DNA of 64,000 nt from Roseiarcus sp963732155 (GCA_963732155.1 CAVSYB010000006.1:310001-374000); one strand, 5' to 3'. Positions 36,731 through 44,947 are shown, counted from the first letter of the stretch. Notes: a model not told the origin generated them from the letters alone. Translations and numbers: made by a program.

Positions 36731-37496
36731 ATGGCCACGGGTACGGACGTTCCGATCGTCGACACCGCGATCCAGGGGTGGCGCGACGCCATCGCGGCGC
36801 GCGAGAAAATGCCGACGCTGTTCTGGGTGGCGATCGTCGCGATGATCGGGCTGGGCCTGGTGCACTTCATTCTGGCGGTGTGGCTGTCGTTGCCGCTCAT
36901 CGGCCGCCTGGCGCTGCTCGTCGTCCAGCCGCTGATCCTGACGCCGTTCGCGATCGCCATCCACCAATTCGTGTTGCTCGGCGAAGTCCGCGACAATTTT
37001 GATTTTGCGCCGTCCGAGCCGCGGTTCCAGAAATTCTTCGGCTATATGATCGCGCTGGAGCTCCTCGGCGTGATCCCGCGCATCATCGCGTTTTTGGTCG
37101 CTGCGCTGTCGTTTTTCCTCTCTTCGATCGTGTGGCTGATTCTGGCGGTCGTCGCGGCGGTCATCGCGGTGAGGACGGTGATCCTGTTTCCGGCGATCGC
37201 CCTCGACTTCGAGCGGCGCCGAATGGCGCAACGCCCAAGCGGATGCGCAGGGTCATTCCTGGAGCGTCTTTCTGGTGCTCGTTTGCACATTCCTGCCGGC
37301 CGCGTTGATCGCCATCGTGGTGCTGGCGCTGTTCAGCGTCAGCTGGCTGTTGACGCTGCTCGTCTTCGCCCTCGTGCTGCCGGTCATCAGCGTGTTCACG
37401 ACGGCGGCGGCGGCCGCCGCCGTGTCACGGCTGTTCGCCGCCTACGCCGACCAGCTCGGACGCCCGTCGAACCTCTCCTTGCGCGCCGCGGTGTGA
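36731..37496 (+). pseudogene. integral membrane protein gene, frameshifted near 37210
   Basis: The first frame, starting at ATG 36731 after GGGAGGGG, encodes about 165 residues with three or four membrane segments up to ILFPAIALDF. It then runs into Arg-rich nonsense. In the next frame the sequence SSGAEWRNAQADAQGHSWSV continues smoothly into two more helices (VLVCTFLPAALIAIVVLALF) and ends at TGA 37496. A one-base change near 37205-37217 joins them into a protein of about 254 residues. The complete protein would have five or six helices; no family is recognised. A sequencing error is possible. Confidence 0.75.
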
Positions 37497-37524
37497 GATC
37501 GACCGTCGGCGGCGGCCGCCGGGC

Positions 37525-38925
37525 CTACGCCCGCTTCGCGCGGCCGGCGAACGGGTTGTCGGAATTGCGCATCGACAGCCGGATCGGCACGCCGTGCAAG
37601 TCGAACGTCTCGCGCAGGCCGTTGACGAGAAAGCGCTTGTAGCTTTCCGGCACCGAATCGAGCTGGGCGCCGAACATCACGAAGAACGGCGGCCGCGCCT
37701 TCGGCTGCGTCATGTAGCGGATTTTCACGCGGCGGCCGGCGGCGGCGGGCGGCGGCGTCGCTTCGATCACCGGCGCCAGCCAGCGATTGAGCCGGCCGGT
37801 CGAAATGCGCCTGTTCCAGACCTCATGGGTGGCGACGACCGCCTCCAGCAGCTTGTCGAGATGCGCGCCGGTGAGGCCCGAGACCGGGATCACGCGCATG
37901 CCGCGCAGTTGCGGCAGCAGGCGATCGGCCTCGGCGCGCAACTGCTGCGCCTTGGCGCTCTTGTTGTCGATCAGGTCCCATTTGTTGAGGCCGATGACCA
38001 GCGCCCTGCCCTCGCGTTCGACGAGGTCGGCGAGAGTGAGGTCCTGCTTTTCGAAGGGGATCGTCGCATCGAGCAGCAGCACCACGACTTCGGCGAAGCG
38101 CACCGCGCGCAGCGCGTCGGCGACCGCCAGCTTCTCGAGTTTTTCGGCGACGCGGGCGCGTCGCCGCAGCCCCGCCGTATCGAACAGTTTGAGGCGCCGG
38201 CCGCGCCACACCGTCTCGACGCTGATGCTGTCCCTCGTCAGCCCCGGCTCCGGGCCGGTCAGCAGCCGGTCCTCGCCGAGGATGCGATTGAGCAAGGTCG
38301 ATTTGCCGGCGTTGGGCCGCCCGAGCACGGCGATGCGCAGCGGCTTCGACAGGTCGACTTCGCTGCCGTCCTCCTCCTCGCCCAGCGCCGGCGGCGCGGG
38401 CTCCTCCTCGTCTTCGTCGCGGCGCGCGGCGCCCGGCAGCGCGGCGGCCAGCGCGTCGTAGAGTTCGCTCAGGCCTTCACCATGCTCGGCCGAGAAAAGC
38501 ACGGGATCGCCGAGCCCCAGGCCGAACGCCTCGTAGGCGGCGTCGCGCCCGGCGCGTCCCTCCGCCTTGTTGGCGATCAGGACGATCGGCTTGCCGGCGC
38601 GGCGCACGAGCTGGGCGAAGTGCCGGTCGGTCGGCGTCAGGCCGGCGCGCGCGTCGATGACGAAGATGATCGCGTCGCAATCGATCAGGGCGGCTTCGGT
38701 CTGGGCGCGCATCCGTCCGGCGAGCGTCTCGCCGTCGCCTTCTTCGAGCCCGGCGGTGTCGATCACGGAAAAGGCGAGATCGCCGAGCCGCGCCGCGCCC
38801 TCCCGCCGGTCGCGCGTCACGCCCGGCGTATCGTCGACCAGCGCCAGCTTCTCGCCGACCAGCCGGTTGAACAGCGTGGACTTTCCAACGTTGGGCCGGC
38901 CGATGATCGCGACTTTAGCGCTCAC
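37525..38925 (-). CDS. der: ribosome-biogenesis GTPase Der (EngA)
   Basis: Der is essential for 50S subunit assembly. The 466-residue protein has two GTPase domains in tandem, GRPNVGKSTLFNRL at the N-terminus and GRPNAGKSTLLNRI near 210, each with its DTAG and NKxD/E motifs. An acidic linker (DEDEEEPAPPALGEEEDGSE) and a C-terminal KH-like domain complete it. The TPR membrane gene lies 24 bases upstream on the same strand, an arrangement also seen in other alphaproteobacteria. Confidence 0.96.
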   Translation of the reverse strand: MSAKVAIIGRPNVGKSTLFNRLVGEKLALVDDTPGVTRDRREGAARLGDLAFSVIDTAGLEEGDGETLAGRMRAQTEAALIDCDAIIFVIDARAGLTPTDRHFAQLVRRAGKPIVLIANKAEGRAGRDAAYEAFGLGLGDPVLFSAEHGEGLSELYDALAAALPGAARRDEDEEEPAPPALGEEEDGSEVDLSKPLRIAVLGRPNAGKSTLLNRILGEDRLLTGPEPGLTRDSISVETVWRGRRLKLFDTAGLRRRARVAEKLEKLAVADALRAVRFAEVVVLLLDATIPFEKQDLTLADLVEREGRALVIGLNKWDLIDNKSAKAQQLRAEADRLLPQLRGMRVIPVSGLTGAHLDKLLEAVVATHEVWNRRISTGRLNRWLAPVIEATPPPAAAGRRVKIRYMTQPKARPPFFVMFGAQLDSVPESYKRFLVNGLRETFDLHGVPIRLSMRNSDNPFAGRAKRA

Positions 38926-38949
38926 GGCCGGCCCGCCGCTCGGCGTTGG

Positions 38950-39609
38950 TCATTTGGCCGCCGGCTTGCCCGAGGCGACGAGGCCCAGCAGCAGTTCGGC
39001 GTTCTGGCGCGGGCTCTGCGGCGCATCGGGGTCGGCGACGATCATGTCCAGCCATTTGCCGGCGCCTTCGTAGTCCTGCGCGGCGAGCGCGACGACGCCG
39101 AGCATTTCCCGCGCGGTGTGGCGATAGGCGCCGGTCGGCGCGGCGAGCGTCTCGAGCGCCGCCTTCGCCTTGTCGACCTCGCCGGCGTCGAGCCGCAACA
39201 GCGCGGCGCGCAGCCGCGCCGTTTCGCGGAACAAAGGGTCGATCGCGGCGTCCTCGGCGAGCCCGTCATAAGCGGCGATCGCGCCGGCCCGGTCGGTCTT
39301 GGCCTGGAGCGCCGCCCCGGCGAGGCGCGCGACGGTGATATAGCCGGCCGGAGCCTCGGCGGCGACCTTCGCCAGCGCGGCGGAGGCCTCGGCCTGCTTG
39401 CCGGCGCGGTCGAGGTCGAGGGCCTGCTCGAATTGCGCGCCGGCCGCCTGCGCCGCCTGCAGGCGACGATAATCGTAGAAACGCCAGCCGGCGGTCGCCA
39501 GCACAATTAGCGCCGCCGCGGCGATGATGTAATTCTGGTATTTCTTCCAGAACTCGAGGGCCTTGTCGCGGCGAACCTCTTCGTCGACTTCGCGGAAAAT
39601 ATCGCTCAT
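38950..39609 (-). CDS. YfgM-like membrane-anchored TPR protein
   Basis: This 219-residue protein begins MSDIFREVDEEVRRDKALEFWKKY, has one membrane helix at 27-44 and then TPR-like alpha repeats to the C-terminus. This matches the TPR_21/YfgM family, which binds the SecYEG-PpiD exit site in other bacteria. It lies upstream of der on the same strand, as yfgM-bamB-der genes do elsewhere, although bamB is absent here. The start at 39609 is the only one that keeps the conserved N-terminus. Confidence 0.85.
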   Translation of the reverse strand: MSDIFREVDEEVRRDKALEFWKKYQNYIIAAAALIVLATAGWRFYDYRRLQAAQAAGAQFEQALDLDRAGKQAEASAALAKVAAEAPAGYITVARLAGAALQAKTDRAGAIAAYDGLAEDAAIDPLFRETARLRAALLRLDAGEVDKAKAALETLAAPTGAYRHTAREMLGVVALAAQDYEGAGKWLDMIVADPDAPQSPRQNAELLLGLVASGKPAAK

Positions 39610-39823
39610 GGGTCGCTCTTTTGACGCGGCGAGCCGGACCGCGCCGCTCGCCGAGCGACTGGCGTTAGCATGGCGGGGCGTTGAAAGCGAGGGCGCGCGG
39701 ACCGCGGCGCCGCCGTTCGCACCTGCGCGCTCGCGGAGGCAAGCCCGGCCAATCGACGCTGGACAAGCCATTCGGCGCTACCTATAACGCCGCGCACTCG
39801 CCGCCCCGCAAGGCGCCGGGAAC

Positions 39824-39899
39824 GCCCAGGTAGCTCAGTTGGTAGAGCATGCGACTGAAAATCGCAGTGTCGGTGGTTCGATTCCGCCCCTGGGCACCA
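39824..39899 (+). tRNA. tRNA-Phe (GAA)
   Basis: The gene folds into a full cloverleaf: acceptor GCCCAGG/CCTGGGC, D-arm GCTC..GAGC, anticodon loop ACTGAAAAT with GAA, and T-arm GGTTCGATTCC. ACCA is encoded. Its 3' end is the left attachment site of the following island. Confidence 0.97.
39877..39898. other. attL: left attachment site in the tRNA-Phe 3' end
   Basis: TTCGATTCCGCCCCTGG at 39877 reappears at 44926, 5.05 kb downstream, followed in both copies by CACCA. The right copy lacks one G. A P4-type integrase gene starts 165 bases inside the repeat. Confidence 0.75.
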
Positions 39900-40062
39900 T
39901 CACCCCTCCTCATAGCGTCCCACACCATCACTAAATATCATTACAATCAATGAGTTGATACGATTTCGGTCCGCATAGCGTCGCATGGCGGCACGTTGCT
40001 TCGCGCCAAATTGGGGGTAGAATCGGGGGCGATTTCAAAATGCCCCAGGGTCGATACCCCCA

Positions 40063-41266
40063 ATGCCCCTGTCCCACTTCGACATCCAAAACGCTAAGTC
40101 CGAGCCGAAGTCCTACAAGCTCGCGGACGGCGGTGGTCTGTTCCTCCTCGTTCAGCCGAACGGCAGCAAGCTCTGGCGTCTGAAGTATCGCCACCTCGGA
40201 ACCGAGCGCGCTCTCTCCTTCGGCCCCTACCCCGCCGTGTCCCTCGCCGAAGCGCGGACAAAGCGGGACGAGGCGAAGAAACTGATCGCGGACGGCGTCG
40301 ATCCATCAGTTCGCAAGAAGCTCGCCCGGATTGCCGCCGAGACCGCCGCTCGCAACACCTTCGGCCTCGTGGCCAGCGAATTCCTTTTGAACCTTGATGC
40401 GAACGGCGCGGCGCGTTCGACGATGGCCAAAAACAAATGGTTGCTGGAGGATCTGGCCGCGCCGCTCGCCAACCGGCCGATCGCCGAAATCACCGCCGCC
40501 GAGATTCTCGACTTGTTGAAGCGGATCGAGAAGACCGGCCGGCGCGAGACCGCGCGTCGCCTCCGCGGCGTCATGGGAACCGTCTTTCGCTTGGCGGTCG
40601 TGACCCTGCGCGCGCCGAGCGATCCCACCTACGCATTACAAGGCGCCTTGCTCCGCGCGAATACGAAGCCCCGCGCCGCGATCACCGACGAAAGACAATT
40701 CGGCGGACTGCTCCGCGCGATCGACGGATACGACGGATGGCCGACGATCAAGGCCGCGTTGAAATTCTCTGCGTTGACTTTTGCTCGACCTGGCGAGGTC
40801 CGCGGCGCGACGCGCTCTGAGATCAATTTCGACAAGGCCATCTGGCGCATTGCCGCGGAGCGCACGAAGATGCGGCGGCCGCACGACGTTCCCCTCTCCA
40901 GGCAAGCGCTCGCTGCTCCTCGTTGACATCTGGCCAATGTCAGAACATTGCGAATTGGTCTTTCCCTCCATCCGATCGAACCAGCGACCACTCTCGGAGA
41001 ATGCATTCAATTCGGCATTGCGTCGCATGGGCTACTCCCAGGACGAAATGACTGCCCACGGGTTCCGCTCCACGGCGAGCACAATCTTAAATGAGAATGG
41101 CTTCAATCCCGACGTGATAGAGGCGGCCCTCGGCCATCAAGCCGAGAACGCGATTCGCCGCGCCTACAATCGCGCGACATATTGGCCCGAGCGCGTTGCA
41201 CTCATGCAAAAATGGGCAGACATGTTGGACGCGTTCCGCGCCCAAAGTGCAGCTGAGGTCGGCTGA
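40063..41266 (+). pseudogene. P4-type tyrosine integrase, frameshifted
   Basis: The first frame encodes the DUF4102 N-terminal domain (MPLSHFDIQNAKSEPKSYK, KLWRLKYRHLG, LSFGPYPAVSLAEAR) and the core-binding domain, plus the catalytic arginine in TFARPGEVRGA. It ends early at 40926. The next frame carries the rest: VFPSIRSNQRPLSENAFNSAL, then HGFRSTASTILNE with the catalytic His and Arg, and the C-terminal tyrosine region IRRAYNRATYW. A one-base change at about 40905-40915 explains the break. Intact length would be about 400 residues. Integrases of this kind use tRNA 3' ends, consistent with the adjacent tRNA-Phe. Confidence 0.9.
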
Positions 41267-41289
41267 AGGATTGCACGCCGAGCCAGTCG

Positions 41290-42078
41290 ATGGGGATAAA
41301 TGATTTCGTTTCTGCCCAAAATGCTAAACTTGTTGATATGCCTCTGTTTGAACAGCATGACGACGCCAGCGTCGCCATCAGCTCCGACACCCCGTCGCCG
41401 GCGACGCCAATACCCCCGACATTCGCATCTCATCAGCCCGACACTTCCGACGGTGGCGACGCTGGCGACGCCACACGCACCGCTCTTGCCGACGACCTCG
41501 AATACACCCTCACGGTTGTGCAGGCATTGGAGCGCTTTGTCCGTGCGGGACGCAAACCACCCTCAGGACGTTCGATCCAACGCTATTGCGACGAACGTCA
41601 ACTCGCCTCAAAAAAAATCCGCACGAACTTCGGTTCCGAATGGCTCATTAATGAATCGTCGCTCGTGCGATTGATCGAGGCGGAGCCCATCGTCACCGGC
41701 GACGCCAGCGTCGCCATCAGCTCCGACACCCCGTCGCCGGCGACGCCAATACCCCCGACATTCGCATCTCATCAGCCCGACACTTCCGACGGTGGCGACG
41801 CTGGCGACGCCAGTCGTCCGTCGATGTCGCCCCCGGTAGGGGAGAGGCGGATGATCGCCGAAGTGCTGATCGAAAATGCCAAACTGCTTGCGCAAGTCGA
41901 AGGTCGCGATGCCATCATCGAGGAACTCAAGGAAGATCGCAGCTTCTTGCGAGAAGAGGTGCGCGAGGGGCGCAAGACTCGCGACGACGTGAAGAACATC
42001 GCCGAGCGTATGCTCGACACGCTCAGGAGCATGGCGAACCGGATTTCTCGGACTTTCCAGAACCACCGTCCATCGTAA
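41290..42078 (+). CDS. island protein with duplicated linker and coiled-coil C-terminus
   Basis: I do not recognise this 262-residue protein. A helix-turn-helix-like domain lies in the middle, about residues 72-130 (LTVVQALERFVRAGRKPPSG, SIQRYCDERQLASKKI). It is flanked by two identical 37-residue Ser/Pro/Asp-rich segments starting DASVAISSDTPS. The last 80 residues (VLIENAKLLAQVEGRDAIIE, then RSFLREEVREGRK) form a coiled coil, as in MerR-like or phage excision-type DNA-binding proteins. It follows the integrase by 24 bases in the same direction, so a regulatory or DNA-binding role is plausible. The start could also be the ATG at 41338. Confidence 0.7.
   Translation: MGINDFVSAQNAKLVDMPLFEQHDDASVAISSDTPSPATPIPPTFASHQPDTSDGGDAGDATRTALADDLEYTLTVVQALERFVRAGRKPPSGRSIQRYCDERQLASKKIRTNFGSEWLINESSLVRLIEAEPIVTGDASVAISSDTPSPATPIPPTFASHQPDTSDGGDAGDASRPSMSPPVGERRMIAEVLIENAKLLAQVEGRDAIIEELKEDRSFLREEVREGRKTRDDVKNIAERMLDTLRSMANRISRTFQNHRPS
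41361..41473. repeat. 113-bp direct repeat, copy 1
   Basis: This segment is identical over all 113 bases to 41700-41812. Both copies lie in the same gene and in the same frame (offset 339 bases, 113 codons). They encode a low-complexity Ser/Thr/Pro/Asp-rich linker. Perfect identity, including third codon positions, points to a recent duplication or gene conversion. Confidence 0.95.
41700..41812. repeat. 113-bp direct repeat, copy 2
   Basis: Identical to 41361-41473. It follows the putative DNA-binding domain and precedes the coiled coil. Recombination between the copies would delete exactly 339 bp and leave an in-frame, shorter protein without the central domain. Confidence 0.95.
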
Positions 42079-42223
42079 GCAAATAGACATAAATTAATTG
42101 TATTGTAATGGACGCTATCTGAAATAAACTCGTGCCAATAATGTAAACAGGTTAATTTAGCTGCTTCAGAGGTAACGCTCGACTTCTGTTCAAATTATGA
42201 TCGATACTAGCGGAGAGTAATCT

Positions 42224-42463
42224 ATGCCTAAAGCTAATGCGCTATCCGGTAGTCTTAAGATAATTGGTTATATGATTTTGATATTTGGCGTAATTACAAT
42301 TTTTGATTATTATAATCACGGCGTATTGCAAGTATTTCCAGTGAATATTGTTGCTATCGTCGGCGGGGTTGGTTTGGTACTAATTGGTATTATTGCAGTT
42401 ATTATTTCTAAATGTCTAAATCAACTAGAGAGCCGAGTTACTAGATTGGAGGATCGTTCTTAG
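42224..42463 (+). CDS. small two-helix membrane protein
   Basis: This 79-residue protein has two membrane segments (LKIIGYMILIFGVITIF and IVAIVGGVGLVLIGIIAVII) and a short charged tail ending LESRVTRLEDRS. A GGAGAG box lies nine bases before the ATG. Its AT-rich composition and codon use differ from the chromosome, showing that it came with the island. No family is recognised; small proteins of this shape occur as superinfection or toxin-like membrane peptides, but nothing here proves that. Confidence 0.7.
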   Translation: MPKANALSGSLKIIGYMILIFGVITIFDYYNHGVLQVFPVNIVAIVGGVGLVLIGIIAVIISKCLNQLESRVTRLEDRS

Positions 42464-42558
42464 TAGCCGCTTAGCGCATTTTTTTGACTTTGCGAAGCGT
42501 TGGTTTGCAAAAGGAATGTGGCTTCTTTGCCTCGTCGCGCCGGGCAAACGCTGTGAAC

Positions 42559-42607
42559 TGCTCTGTAGCTCAATGGTAGAGCAGCGGCCTTCCAAGCTGC
42601 GTCGTGA
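42559..42607 (+). tRNA. tRNA-Gly 5' half (remnant)
   Basis: A normal D-arm (GCTC AATGGTA GAGC) and an anticodon arm with TCC (stem GCGGC/GCTGC, loop CTTCCAA) are present. The T-arm and the 3' acceptor strand are replaced by unrelated sequence. It is therefore a truncated gene, cut just after the anticodon stem and close to the end of the IS fragment. Confidence 0.7.
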
Positions 42608-42626
42608 CGGGTAGCGATACCGTCCT

Positions 42627-43125
42627 AGGGTCCGGACTTATAACCAGTAGCTGACGGTAGCGGCGATGCAGACCGCGGCGAGGAAGTTTGTCGCGTTTCG
42701 GTCGTAGCGTGTGGCGATGCGTCGGAAGTCTTTGAGGCGACAGAACATGCGCTCGATGGCGTTGCGGTTGCGATAGAGGAAGGGCGAGAAGCAGTTCTTC
42801 CACTTGCGATTGGCCTTGGGCGGGATATTCGCCATGGCGTCCCGCTCCTCGACCTGCCGGCGGATTGCGTTGCTGTCATAACCCTTGTCGCCGTGCAGGA
42901 TTTGGCAATCGGGGAGCCGCTGGAGCAAGGTCGCCCCGGCCGTGCAATCGGCAATCTGTCCGCCGGTGAGCATGAAGGCGAGAGGTCGACATTGGGCGTC
43001 GGTCAGCGCATGGATTTTCGTCGTCCGACCGCCACGCGAGCGACCGATCGCCTGATTTTTCTCCCCCCTTTTCCGCCCGCCGCCGAGCGGTGCGCTTTCA
43101 CGGCCGAGGAGTTGATGAGAACCTG
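42627..43125 (-). mobile_element. truncated IS5/IS427-type insertion sequence
   Basis: One end of the element is near 42627, where AGGGTCCGGACTTATAA directly follows the transposase stop, as in this IS group. The other end is missing: around 43120-43130 the sequence changes to RHS coding sequence on the opposite strand. Confidence 0.7.
42638..43115 (-). pseudogene. IS5/IS427-type transposase, C-terminal part, with frameshift
   Basis: The DDE domain is recognisable from SSAVKAHRSAAGG through KNQAIGRSRGGRTTKIHALT to LHGDKGYDSNAIRRQ and ERMFCRLKDFRRIATRYDR. The frame breaks in a run of G at about 43070 where one base seems to be missing (six G instead of seven). The N-terminal part with the first catalytic Asp is gone, so the copy cannot transpose. 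Confidence 0.85.
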
Positions 43126-43936
43126 GGCGGGGGGCGGCGCCGCGGTCACTACCTCCTACATTTGGTGCGGCGAGCGCCCGTGCCAGGCGCGCAATGCGAG
43201 CAATTCGCCAGCGCGGGGCTATTACGCCGAGGGCGAGTTCGTCTATGGCGCGCCGGCGGCGCCCTACTATTACGGTCCAGATCAGATCGGCTCGGCGCGC
43301 CGCGTCTTCGTCAGCACTAGCAGCGCGCCTGCCTATAGCTACGACCCCTACGGCAATGCGCTACAGCCCACAGCGTCGCTCACCGATTTCAATTACGCCG
43401 GCATGTTCTTCAATCCGGATAGCGGCTTGTACCTCACGCAATATCGAGCCTACGATCCGGTCGCGGGACGATGGCTGTCGAGAGATCCAATAGAGGACGA
43501 ATCCAAGCGACCCCTGCCGCTAATTAGCGATGCTGGTGAAGACAATTCCGTTCGGAGCTTGGCAGCTGATGTTCCGGTGTGGGCCCAACCGCAGCTATCT
43601 CTGCGTGGTGGATTCTTGGTTAGTTATGGACTCGACAGCGTCAAACAGCGGAATCCTGTCGTAACTAACGGCGCTAGTAGCGCGAGTTGGCCTAGCGCGC
43701 TAAATCTATACGAATATGCATGGCAGAACCCGATAGGGCAAAAAGATAGCAGCGGGCTCTGCGGAGGTTCGCCGCATGCCCCAGATGGGACACTGATCGA
43801 TCCAGCAAAGTGGCCGACGCTTGCGGAATGTCTCATGGCTGCGATGTGCTATTTAAGTGGGGCGCCACCCCCTAAGCGTTTGCCGCTGCCGCCAGTTCCT
43901 ATAATAGAGATACTCCCCCCGCCGGGAAAGAAATGA
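43125..43936 (+). pseudogene. RHS-repeat protein, 3' end only
   Basis: The RHS core signature is complete at the C-terminal side: YYYGPDQIGSARRVF, YDPYGNAL, FNYAGMFFNPDSGLYLTQYR, then AYDPVAGRWLSRDPI. RHS proteins are large secreted or surface shells that carry a variable toxic C-terminus. All upstream repeats are missing, replaced by the IS fragment on the opposite strand. About 75 residues are inserted between RDPIED and the usual NLYEYAWQNPIGQKDSSGLC block. The short remaining tail (about 55 residues, with MAAMCYLSGAPPP) is Pro-rich and not a known toxin. The next small frame overlaps its stop. Confidence 0.85.
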
Positions 43937-44040
43937 AACTTGTGTTGATCCTTGAACTCGTGGTGGTACTGGGGAGTACAGCCTTAGCGAACGCTGTTTC
44001 AGTTATGGAAAGTGACCATGGAGATCACGGACAATCCTGA
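43933..44040 (+). CDS. 35-codon exported or membrane peptide between RHS and Sel1 gene
   Basis: The ATG overlaps the RHS stop (ATGA). The product begins MKLVLILELVVVLGSTALANA, a good signal peptide, and then only 14 residues follow. It overlaps the start of the Sel1-repeat gene by 23 bases in another frame. It may be a true coupling peptide, or the detached signal peptide of a formerly exported Sel1 protein after a frameshift. Confidence 0.5.
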   Translation: MKLVLILELVVVLGSTALANAVSVMESDHGDHGQS

Positions 44041-44590
44041 ACGTCTCTCGCGTGCTTACAAACTATTAACGGAGAAGAATTACACTCTAGCATTGCAACT
44101 CTTATCAGATCTGATGTCGGCTGATGTATTAGCAGCCAGCACCCATCTTGGGTATATGTACGAGCACGGACTCGGAACAAAGGCAGATGAGGATAAAGCT
44201 ATAGAAATATATAGAGTTGGCGCAATTAATGGTATAGAGAGAAGTCAGATATATTTGGCGAAATTATTGTTTATTAAGCAGAGATATTCAGAGGCTCTAA
44301 AATGGTATACTGAATTGCATAATAGTGGTAGTGCGTCCTCCGCATACTGGTTGTATGTAATCTATCGTGATGGCCTGGGAGTTGCGACTGACAAGGACTT
44401 ATCACGTATATACTTGAATATTGCGGCCAAACGTGATCATATATACGCTATTCGCGACCTTTCCAGATTGTATATGAGAGGAGAATTCGGGCTAATTGGA
44501 ATTTTCAAAGGAGTGTATATGTTTATATATGGTATATGCAAGATGGCGTTTGCGCTAGCGAACGAGCCAACGGCAGATAAGTTACATTGA
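44018..44590 (+). CDS. Sel1-repeat protein
   Basis: The 190-residue protein contains Sel1-type alpha repeats: HLGYMYEHGLGTKADEDKAI, then the weaker AKLLFIKQRYSEALKWYTEL and YWLYVIYRDGLGVATDKDLS. A hydrophobic segment near the C-terminus (GVYMFIYGICKMAFAL) could be a membrane helix. Gene composition is AT-rich, foreign to the chromosome. Sel1 proteins often sit next to polymorphic toxins, sometimes as immunity or adaptor proteins. The ATG at 44018 or GTG at 44012 may be used. Confidence 0.8.
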   Translation: MEITDNPERLSRAYKLLTEKNYTLALQLLSDLMSADVLAASTHLGYMYEHGLGTKADEDKAIEIYRVGAINGIERSQIYLAKLLFIKQRYSEALKWYTELHNSGSASSAYWLYVIYRDGLGVATDKDLSRIYLNIAAKRDHIYAIRDLSRLYMRGEFGLIGIFKGVYMFIYGICKMAFALANEPTADKLH

Positions 44591-44925
44591 GGATACTACA
44601 GTACCGAAGGGGTTACGGCGACAGAATGCACAATCCCCTGTGTCAATGATCCGCCGCGCTCGCTGAGGCCATCCGGTGCGCGCTTTGGAGCGGGCGAAGG
44701 GAATCGAACCCTCGTATGAAGTTTGGAAACCTCTGGCGCGTCGGCCCTTGCGCGTGGCCGCGGATCGAAATTGCTAGAGGGCCGACGCAACTATAAGTTC
44801 GGGGGGACAACCCTGAGTAAGCGAAGCTGATCGGAACCACCACCACTTGGGAATGCGGACTCGACGGGGGCACGATTTTTCTTGGATTGAAATAGTGTAT
44901 TTGTTTCAAATGCTTTAGCCGTCAC
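44591..44925. other. 335-bp island right end, non-coding
   Basis: Contains the tRNA-Gly 3' remnant on the minus strand and otherwise no supported gene. The composition returns toward chromosomal GC content from about 44640 onwards. Confidence 0.5.
44686..44735 (-). tRNA. tRNA-Gly 3' half (remnant)
   Basis: On the minus strand the sequence reads TTCCAAAC, then a T-arm GAGGGTTCGATTCCCTT and acceptor strand CGCCCGCTCCA, as in tRNA-Gly(TCC). No matching D-arm or 5' acceptor strand is present. Such 3' halves are left when elements integrate into tRNA genes. It is not the missing half of the fragment at 42559, whose acceptor sequence differs. Confidence 0.55.
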
Positions 44926-44947
44926 TTCGATTCCGCCCCTGGCACCA
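44926..44947. other. attR: right attachment site of the tRNA-Phe island
   Basis: TTCGATTCCGCCCCTGG followed by CACCA repeats the tRNA-Phe 3' end, with one G lost. Chromosomal GC content resumes directly after it. Confidence 0.75.

Larger units (their letters stand above)
39877..44947. mobile_element. degenerate genomic island integrated at tRNA-Phe
   Basis: The island is defined by the tRNA-derived direct repeat at its ends and an integrase gene just inside the left end. Contents in order: frameshifted integrase, repeat-containing coiled-coil protein, small membrane protein, 5' half of a tRNA-Gly, truncated IS5-type transposase, RHS 3' end, small exported peptide, Sel1-repeat protein and the 3' half of another tRNA-Gly. 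The middle part (about 42.08-44.63 kb) is clearly AT-richer than the flanks. Broken genes and two extra tRNA pieces suggest several rounds of insertion and deletion. Confidence 0.75.

Noticed and set aside
41361..41812. CRISPR array or short tandem repeat
   Set aside because: Only two copies of 113 bp, in a coding frame, with a 226-bp coding segment between them; no spacer-repeat pattern.
42893..43124. N-terminal part of the RHS frame on the plus strand
   Set aside because: This part is the antisense of the transposase gene; RHS-like sequence starts only near 43125.
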